From assembly GCF_012395835.1 (NCBI RefSeq), contig NZ_JAAZSQ010000001.1:346243-410242 (forward strand): DNA of 64,000 nt, given 5' to 3'. A program made the position numbers and the translations under genes. Under the pieces are notes generated by a model. The model made no database searches, was not told where the DNA came from, and saw nothing but the letters and a program-made list of their open reading frames with translations. Shown one piece after another: positions 56,514-64,000 of this stretch (position 1 is its first letter; the number at the start of each line of letters is the position of its first letter). This stretch comes from Arthrobacter mobilis. GTDB lineage: Bacteria; Actinomycetota; Actinomycetes; Actinomycetales; Micrococcaceae.

Positions 56514-56584
56514 TCCGCCCTGGTGTAACGGCAGCACCCAGGCCTTTGGAGCCTCGGAGTCTAGGTTCGAATCCTAGGGGCGGA
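56514..56584 (+). tRNA. tRNA-Gln (anticodon TTG)
   Basis: 71 bases. The acceptor stem TCCGCCC pairs with GGGCGGA; D arm TGGTGTAACGGCAGCA; anticodon loop CTTTGGA gives anticodon TTG. T arm CTAGG-TTCGAAT-CCTAG is perfect. CCA is not encoded. It precedes glmU, as in other Micrococcaceae. Confidence 0.96.
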
Positions 56585-56718
56585 ACGGCGGGACGCCGGA
56601 TGTGCAGACAGCACCAGGAAGCCGCAACCGGAATCCGGAGGGTTCCGCGGACGGTAACATTGCGATAGTCCCCGCTTTCGCTCGACGACGGATCCAGTCC
56701 GGGTAGGAGTGCCCCTTA

Positions 56719-58253
<1,535 letters not shown>

Positions 58254-58257
<4 letters not shown>

Positions 58258-59234
58258 GCACAATCACGGCCCAGGGCGAAAAGACTCTTGTCCTTGCCTC
58301 CGGGCGGGCTCACCCGGAGCTGGCCAAGGAGATCGCCAAAGAGCTGGATATCGAGCTGCTGCCGACCTCCGCGTACGACTTCGCCAACGGTGAGATCTAC
58401 GTGCGCTTCGAGGAAAGCGTCCGCGGTACCGATGCCTTCATCATCCAGGCGCATCCGGCTCCAATCAACGAGTGGCTGATGGAGCACCTGCTCATGATCG
58501 ACACCATGAAGCGCGCCTCCGCCAAGCGCATCACGGTGGTGGCCCCGTTCTACCCCTACGCGCGCCAGGATAAGAAGCACCGCGGCCGCGAGCCGATCTC
58601 CGCCCGCCTGGTCTCGGACCTGTACAAGACCGCAGGCGCCGACCGGCTGATCTCCGTGGACCTGCACACGGCGCAGATCCAGGGCTTCTTCGACGGGCCG
58701 GTGGACCACCTGATGGCCATCCCGCTGCTGGCGGACTACATCCGCACCCGGGTGGACCTGGACAACGTCACGGTGGTGTCCCCGGACACCGGCCGTGTGC
58801 GGGTGGCGGAGCAGTGGGCCGAGCGCCTGGGCGGCGCGCCTCTGGCCTTCGTGCACAAGTCCCGGGACATCAACGTCCCGAACCAGGCGGTGGCCAAGCA
58901 GGTGGTGGGCCAGATCGAGGGCCGTACCTGCATCCTCATCGACGACATGATCGACACCGGCGGCACCATTGCCGGCGCGGTCCAGGTGCTGAAGAGCGGT
59001 GGGGCCAAGGACGTGATCATCGCCGCCACCCATGCGGTGTTCTCCGATCCGGCGGCGCGGCGCCTGGCCGAGAGCGGGGCCCGGGAAGTGGTGGTGACCA
59101 ACACGCTGCCGATTCCGCCGGAGAAGCAGTTCGCGCAGCTGACGGTGCTCTCGATTGCGCCGCTGATCGCCCGCGCCATCCGTGAGGTGTTCGAGGATGG
59201 TTCGGTGACGAGCCTGTTCGACGGCCGCAGCTAG
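58254..59234 (+). CDS. prs: Ribose-phosphate pyrophosphokinase (PRPP synthetase)
   Basis: 326 residues, class I. NGEIYVRFEESVRG, YPYARQDKKHRGREPISARL (flexible loop with catalytic His/Arg), VDLHTAQIQGFFDGPVDHL (signature) and LIDDMIDTGGTIAGA (PRPP loop) are all present. It makes PRPP from ribose-5-phosphate and ATP for nucleotide, His and Trp synthesis and, in actinobacteria, cell-wall arabinan donors. It is translationally coupled to glmU. Its stop codon TAG lies in CTAG, the target duplicated by the IS481 element that follows, so the coding sequence is unchanged. Confidence 0.97.
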
Positions 59235-60201
59235 CTGTACTGTCCGGAGAGGTTGGGTACGCGGCTGGCCGGTGGCTGACCCTTGAGCGAGGTGTGCCCG
59301 CGGTGATGATTGTAGCCGTGCAGCCAGGCCGGGAAGGCAGCGAGGCGCTCTGATTCGGAGGCATACGGTCTGGCGTAGGCCCATTCCTCCAGCAGGGTGC
59401 GGTTGTAGCGTTCCACCTTGCCGTTGGTCTGGGGCCGGTACGGGCGGGTGCGCTTGTGCCGGATCTGCGGGCCCAGGGCCGCGGCGAAGGGCAGGGAGCG
59501 GTAGCAGGCCCCGTTGTCGGTGAGCACGCGCCTGACCGTGATGCCTGCCGACTCGAAGAACGCGTTGGCCCGGACCCAGAACCCGGCGGCAGTGCCCTTC
59601 TTCTCGTCGGGCAGGATCTCGGTGTAGGCCAGGCGCGAGTGGTCGTCGACCGCGTTATGCAGATACGCGTAGCCGGGCCGCCGGTTCGCCGCGGTGCCGG
59701 TCCTGTTCCGCTGGCCGGCACCGCGGTCCAGGACCCGGTGCCCGCCCCCGTCTTAGGATCCGGCCAAGCTTCTTGATGTCCACATGCACCAGGTCCTAAG
59801 GGGGCGGCGTGCTCATAGCGGCGGATCGTCCGGCCGGTGGCCCGGTCCAGCCAGGCCAGGCGGGCCAGCCCGTAGCGGGAGAGCACCCGGTGCACGGTCG
59901 AGGGGTGGATGCCCAGCCGGTAGCCGATCCTGGCCGGGCCCCACCGCCGGTTCACCCGCAGCGCGATGATCCGCCGTTCCCGCCGCACCGGCGTCCGGCG
60001 CGGGGACCGGTGCGGACGGCTGGACCGGTCGGCCATCCCGGCCGGCCCGTGCTCCCGGTACCGGGCAGCCCACCGGACGGCGGTGGAGACCGAGACCTGG
60101 AACCGCTCCGCGGCCCGGGCCAGCGGCCACCCGTCCTCGACAACGCAGCAGGCCAGACGCAACCGGCCCTTCGGGGTCAGGACGGCATTAGCATGGGACA
60201 T
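59231..60201 (-). pseudogene. IS481-family transposase with two frameshifts
   Basis: The N-terminal part (60201 to about 59800) has the HTH region LTPKGRLRLACCVVEDGW and runs to RRYEHAAP. Then a one-base gain at 59794-59799 shifts the frame. HVDIKKLGRI, with the first catalytic Asp, is in a second frame, and another one-base gain near 59752-59756 moves into a third frame. That frame is open to the end (YLHNAVDDHSRLAYTEILPDE, LTDNGACYRSLPF, RPQTNGKVERYNRTL, SRVPNLSGQYS). All catalytic residues exist but not in one frame. The stop TAG is taken from the flanking CTAG. ATG 60201 follows CGGAGG. Sequencing error is possible but two similar lesions make it less likely. Confidence 0.85.
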
Positions 60202-60311
60202 TGAAGACCTCCGGGCCGGGGTGATGACTGTCGCAAGCACCACCTCACCCGGAGGTCTTCTTCATGTCACCTGACCACGCCGAATATCACCAACGTCCGT
60301 GGTCAGTACAG
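59235..60311 (-). mobile_element. IS481-family element, copy 2
   Basis: 1,077 bases between two copies of CTAG (59231-59234 and 60312-60315). The ends, read inward, begin CTGTACTGTCCGG and CTGTACTGACCAC, with GTTGG in both (16 of 22 bases matching). Related to, but clearly distinct from, copy 1. It sits exactly after the prs coding region and carries one transposase gene with two frameshifts. Confidence 0.9.
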
Positions 60312-60315
60312 CTAG

Positions 60316-60779
60316 CGTTCGCTGCCTGCCCCGCACGCTTCGCGCACGGGGACCCCTGGCAGCTCTCTTAGAGGCCCGCCGCGAGCGAAGCGAGCGGTGG
60401 GCAGGCCCGGGCCGGTCGGCTTCGCCGCCACAGCGGGTCCCTCGCGCCCCACTCGGAGGGACCCGGCGCGCCGGTCTTCACTGCGAGGGGATCCGGGGCC
60501 GGGGTCCGGACTTGAGGTCCGGCCCCCGGCCCCGGCCGTTGGCTGCCGCGTCATCTCAAGGTAATTCGAGGGTGGATATCCTGTCCGCTATGGCCTCCGG
60601 TCCTGGCAGTTGATAGGTTGGAAATGCTCTAGCAATAGAGTGCACTGCAAGACTCGCACGAGGTGCCGGGGGTGCACCTGTTGGCGTGCAGCGGCCCGGC
60701 GGCGCCGCTGCACCACCTCACCGGTTCCAAGCCAGGCCGGGGTGAACCCGAGGCAGCCGCAAGGTTGGGGGCCTCCATC
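60316..60779. repeat. 464-base non-coding stretch with REP-like units and hairpins
   Basis: No gene is supported here. 60374-60402 is an imperfect palindrome around GCGAGCGAAGCGAGC, a common REP core. 60415-60454 repeats 14342-14381 with one mismatch. A large hairpin follows at 60493-60535. The last 150 bases form the upstream region of the surface-protein gene; no firm promoter is placed. This is probably what followed prs before the IS insertion. Confidence 0.6.
60493..60535. terminator. Large GC hairpin, possible terminator
   Basis: CCGGGGCCGGGGTCCGGAC (60493-60511) pairs with 60517-60535, one mismatch, around a loop TTGAG. Probably the original terminator of the glmU-prs transcript, now separated from it by the IS481 copy. 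No T-run. Confidence 0.55.
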
Positions 60780-63458
60780 ATGAATAATTCCGACGTGCCG
60801 CGTCGGCGCCATCGGCTCAGGGCCGGTCTGGCTGCCCTGCTCGCCGGTGTCATGATCGCGGCAGGAGGATATCCGGAGGCGGATGCGGGAACCAGCGACC
60901 CGGCCCCGGTGGCTACGTCAACGGCAACACCCGGACAGGCCCCGGCCGTGGAACAGACGCCGGTTCCCCTGACCAAACCGCCGGGCGGGCAAACCGCCGA
61001 TCAGCAGGCAGCCCCCGGCGACGGGCCGGCACCTGGCAGCGGTCCGGCAGCGCCGCCGCCTTCCGTGGACCAGCCGGCCGGGAACGGCTCCGTCCCGGCA
61101 CCCGGACCCGACCAGCCCCCGGCAGCTGAACCGGAACAGCCGGCCACCAAGCCGGAGCAACCGGGCAACGGCACCGGAAGTGGCCGGCCGGACAGTTCCC
61201 CGGCGGACGGTTCCGCGCCCACGACCAACCAGCCCAAGCCCAGCGAACCTGGGCCGGACCAGCCGGACCCGGACCAGCCGGACACCGGCGTGGACACGGA
61301 GACGGAAACCGGCCCCGGAGCCGCGGGAGGAGGATCCTGGGATTCCGGGGAGAGCGATCAGCCGGCCCAGCTGCGCCTGGTCCAGGCGTTCAACGTCCCG
61401 AAGGCGGACTTCGGCCGCTTCTGGACCCTGTCCGCGAAACAGGGGGAGCGGACGGTGTTTGGCGGCCGCGGGCCGGAGGTTCCGGCCCGTGGCTTCGCAA
61501 ACGTCCCGGCCGGCGCCGCCACCGTCCTGTCCGCCCGGATGGATCCAGGCTGGTCCCAAGCTGCCGATGTTGCCGCAGAACCGGCGTGGAGTTGCCGCGA
61601 TGAGCGCAGCGGCGAAGGCGTTGCCGTGCGGGGCGGAGACACACTCGGTTCCCTGGAACCAGGCCAGCGCGTGCTGTGCGTGGCCGCCGTTCAGCTGCGC
61701 GACGGCCCGCTGAGCGTGACCAAGTCGGCTGTGACGCTCACGCAGGACCCGGCGGGCAGGTGGAACCTCGGCTACGAGATCCGCGTGATCAATACCTCCC
61801 GGACCGCAGATGCCGGCTACGGGCTGACGGACACCTTGGACTTTGGGCCCGGCATCGGCATTGTGTCAGCTGCCTGGACCCGGCTTGGCACCCAGCCGCG
61901 GGTGTCCGGCAGTTGGCCGGACACGGACAGGAACCGCACCCAAACGCTGGCCGCTCCCGGCACTGCCATCGGCCACAGTTCCACCGGGGAGACCGTCCAC
62001 ACCTACCATGTCAGCGCCGTCGTCACGGTTGACGAGGATACGGCGGCGGCAGCGCTGGAATGCCGGCCGGGCGACGAAGCCTCCGGCGGGCTGCGCAGCA
62101 CCGCGGTGCTGAACAGCCGGATCGAGGCGTCGGCCTGCCGGACGGTACCGGTGGGCGTCCAGGTGGACAAGGTGTGGACCATCAATGGTACCGACTACCT
62201 GCATGGCAGCCGCCCCGGGGGCTTCGGCGCCTCCCTTCGGCTGTCGACTGCCGGAGCCGTCCAGCTGGCGGGGGAGGTGCGCCCGGAGCACACGCAGCAA
62301 TGGGGCACGGCAGCCGGCGGTTACCGTCCGGGAGCCGACCTGGATGTCACGGAGTCGCTCACCCTGCCCGAAGGATGCGAAGCCGTCCGCAGTTCAGGCA
62401 CCGGTACGCAGCAGCTGTCGGCGGCGCTGAACCGGCTCACCGTCCGGACCGTCGTCGAATGCACCCAGCGGCTGACATTGGTCCACACGCTGGCCCCGGC
62501 CGAGCTGGCCGGGCGGCTGTCCGGGAAGTGGACCCTGACCGCCACTCCGGAAGGCGCCGTGGCACCGGAACTTTCCGGCACCAGCGGCGCCTCCGGCGAA
62601 GTCCAGGCGGGCAGGACCTACCGGCTTGATGATGCTCCGGCCTTCCTGGGGGACCAGGAGTTCGCTGCGGAACCTTGGCGCTGCCGGCTGGATTCGGGCA
62701 GCGGGAAACTCGTCCAGCAGGGGTCGAGCGTCGTGCCCGGCTACGGCCAGCACATCACCTGCACGGTGGCCAACACGTGGCAGGGCCCCGGGCTGGAGGT
62801 CAGCAAGAACGCGGGCAATCCGGCCCCGGTCCCCGGCACGGCAGGCACGCAGTGGGAGGTTGTCTACGGGGTCAGCATCAAGAACCCCTCGATGGTTTCC
62901 CCCGCCCGCTACACCCTGGTGGACTGGTTGGCCTTCGGCCAGGGCGTCGAGATCGTCTCGGCCCGGTGGATGCTCCCGGCGGCGGGGCTGTCAGGCAGAT
63001 GGACGGAGCCGGGCAGCTTGCCGCTGGAGACGCTGGCTGCCGGCCGGGCGATCGATGTCATGGACAGCCACGACTACCTGGTGACCGTCCGGGTCCGCGT
63101 CAAGCCGGGAACCGCCGTCGAAGACCTGGACTGCCGGCCGGAGGACTCCGGACAGACCGGCATGATGAACATGGTGGCGCTGAACGGTGGCACGGTGGTG
63201 CAGGCCTGCGCGGCACTCGACCATCTGGTGCGAAGCGGGCCGACTGCCGAAGGCGGCGTCCTGGTTCCGCCCGGGCCGGGCCCGGGCAGCGGGCCGGCAG
63301 ACGCACCCGCCAAGCAGGCAAATGCCCCCGGACTGGTCAGGCTGAGCCCGGTGCTGGCGGTATCGTCGATCGACCAGCGGGGCGTGGTCACTGCCGCCGC
63401 CATGCTGCTGCTCTCCGCCGCCCTGGTACTGTTCCTGTCCCGGCCCCGCCGGCACTAG
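60780..63458 (+). CDS. Large secreted, membrane-anchored surface protein with repeated beta modules
   Basis: 892 residues. A signal peptide (RRRHRLRAGLAALLAGVMIA) is followed by about 180 residues rich in Pro, Gly and Asp-Gln-Pro (a cell-wall-spanning stalk). Beta-rich modules follow. One module of about 145 residues, containing a stretch such as LGYEIRVINTSRTADAGYGLTDTL and a Cys pair (LECRPGDE...ASACR), recurs near the end (VYGVSIKNPSMVSPARYTLVDWL; LDCRPEDS...VQACA). These look like DUF11/SpaA-like domains. The C-terminus is one transmembrane helix and RPRRH, with no LPxTG sortase motif. Probable cell-surface adhesin or structural protein. ATG 60780 is preceded by GGGGG. It stands between prs and rplY, where relatives have nothing or pth-linked genes. 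Confidence 0.78.
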   Translation: MNNSDVPRRRHRLRAGLAALLAGVMIAAGGYPEADAGTSDPAPVATSTATPGQAPAVEQTPVPLTKPPGGQTADQQAAPGDGPAPGSGPAAPPPSVDQPAGNGSVPAPGPDQPPAAEPEQPATKPEQPGNGTGSGRPDSSPADGSAPTTNQPKPSEPGPDQPDPDQPDTGVDTETETGPGAAGGGSWDSGESDQPAQLRLVQAFNVPKADFGRFWTLSAKQGERTVFGGRGPEVPARGFANVPAGAATVLSARMDPGWSQAADVAAEPAWSCRDERSGEGVAVRGGDTLGSLEPGQRVLCVAAVQLRDGPLSVTKSAVTLTQDPAGRWNLGYEIRVINTSRTADAGYGLTDTLDFGPGIGIVSAAWTRLGTQPRVSGSWPDTDRNRTQTLAAPGTAIGHSSTGETVHTYHVSAVVTVDEDTAAAALECRPGDEASGGLRSTAVLNSRIEASACRTVPVGVQVDKVWTINGTDYLHGSRPGGFGASLRLSTAGAVQLAGEVRPEHTQQWGTAAGGYRPGADLDVTESLTLPEGCEAVRSSGTGTQQLSAALNRLTVRTVVECTQRLTLVHTLAPAELAGRLSGKWTLTATPEGAVAPELSGTSGASGEVQAGRTYRLDDAPAFLGDQEFAAEPWRCRLDSGSGKLVQQGSSVVPGYGQHITCTVANTWQGPGLEVSKNAGNPAPVPGTAGTQWEVVYGVSIKNPSMVSPARYTLVDWLAFGQGVEIVSARWMLPAAGLSGRWTEPGSLPLETLAAGRAIDVMDSHDYLVTVRVRVKPGTAVEDLDCRPEDSGQTGMMNMVALNGGTVVQACAALDHLVRSGPTAEGGVLVPPGPGPGSGPADAPAKQANAPGLVRLSPVLAVSSIDQRGVVTAAAMLLLSAALVLFLSRPRRH

Positions 63459-63665
63459 GGATTGCGAGGCTCCGCCGGCCTGGACCGCGATTCGGACCGC
63501 GGCGCGGCGCCTGCTAAGCTTGATGCCGATGCCTAGGCGAGGGAACGCCGCAGAGACTGCGGCAGATCCGTGATCGACGGTGGCTGGAAGGCTTGTTTTT
63601 CTGGACATTTTCCTTGACCTGGCGCTGCCGACCGGCTGAAAAGCCAAGACTTAAAGGAGAATGCC

Positions 63666-64000
63666 ATGACTGAGCAGAAGCTCGCCGCCGAAATCCGCAG
63701 CGAATTCGGCAAGGGTGCCGCCCGCCGGGCCCGCCGCAACGCACAGATCCCCGCCGTTATCTACGGCCACGGAGCGGAGCCCCTCCACGTCCTGCTGCCC
63801 AAGCGCGAGACTACGCTGGCCCTGCGTACCGCCAACGCGCTGCTGTCCCTGGACGTCGACGGTGATGAGCACCTGGTCCTGGCCAAGGAAATCCAGCGCA
63901 ACCCGATCCAGCAGATCATCGAGCACGTCGACCTGCTGACCGTCCAGAAGGGCGAGAAGGTCAGCGTTGAGGTCAACATCCACGTCGAAGGCGAGGTTGC
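63666..64000 (+). CDS. rplY: 50S ribosomal protein L25 (CTC-type), N-terminal part
   Basis: The gene runs off the right edge; 111 codons are visible. It starts TEQKLAAEIRSEFGKGAARRARR and continues to IPAVIYGHGAEPLHVLLP, the 5S-rRNA-binding L25 domain. HLVLAKEIQRNPIQQIIEHVDLL ends that domain and the TL5/CTC C-terminal domain begins (VQKGEKVSVEVNIHVEGE). AAAGGAG lies 7 bases before the ATG. The gene follows prs in many actinobacteria; here about 4.4 kb of IS and surface-protein DNA lies between. The 200 bases upstream have no gene. Confidence 0.96.
   Translation, partial: MTEQKLAAEIRSEFGKGAARRARRNAQIPAVIYGHGAEPLHVLLPKRETTLALRTANALLSLDVDGDEHLVLAKEIQRNPIQQIIEHVDLLTVQKGEKVSVEVNIHVEGEV

Overview
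High-GC actinobacterial chromosome, most like Micrococcaceae (Arthrobacter and relatives). The evidence is the very high GC, many GTG starts, a WhiB2-type regulator, a PMT protein mannosyltransferase, an RpfB-like resuscitation factor, and three core blocks in an order I know from that group: LCP-purE-purK-GtrA-TIGR03089-whiB2-GT2-DUF5719...DUF3499-Trm112-ahcY; rsmI...tatD-rpf-rsmA-ispE-ABC-F; and tRNA-Gln-glmU-prs-rplY.

Layout. 1-23.7 kb is mostly conserved: cell-wall glycopolymer ligation (LCP, cut by the window edge), purine synthesis (purE/purK), WhiB2, a giant membrane glycosyltransferase with its DUF5719 partner, a flavin monooxygenase that looks like a later insertion, Trm112, S-adenosylhomocysteinase, membrane proteins (RDD, SpoIIM, TIGR01906), an acyl-CoA synthetase, protein O-mannosyltransferase, rsmI and a succinate-semialdehyde dehydrogenase. 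23.8-28.7 kb is a MoxR/DUF58/transglutaminase operon. 28.8-35.0 kb carries tatD, rpf, rsmA, ispE and an ABC-F ATPase.

35.0-56.4 kb is accessory. It starts with an IS481-family element split by an IS110-family element. After it come a TPR-LuxR regulator divergent from a methyltransferase, a MarR repressor divergent from an FMN reductase with three matching operator-like sites, an amino-acid permease, and a XylFGH-like sugar ABC operon with an FGGY kinase and a broken polyol dehydrogenase. Then come a TetR regulator with a perfect palindrome upstream, an NmrA-like protein, a receiver-histidine kinase hybrid, a tiny secreted peptide divergent from a TPR protein, and a STAS plus GGDEF-EAL pair. 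56.5-64 kb returns to the core (tRNA-Gln, glmU, prs, start of rplY), but a second IS481 element, REP-like repeats and a large surface protein now lie between prs and rplY.

Main points of interest. (1) A 48-residue exported-peptide gene sits head-to-head with a TPR-only protein, a layout like RRNPP-type peptide signalling. (2) Both IS481 copies sit in a CTAG that contains the stop codon of a host gene (ABC-F and prs), and each transposase takes its own stop codon from that same CTAG. (3) Several regulator genes face short, perfect inverted repeats that are good operator candidates.
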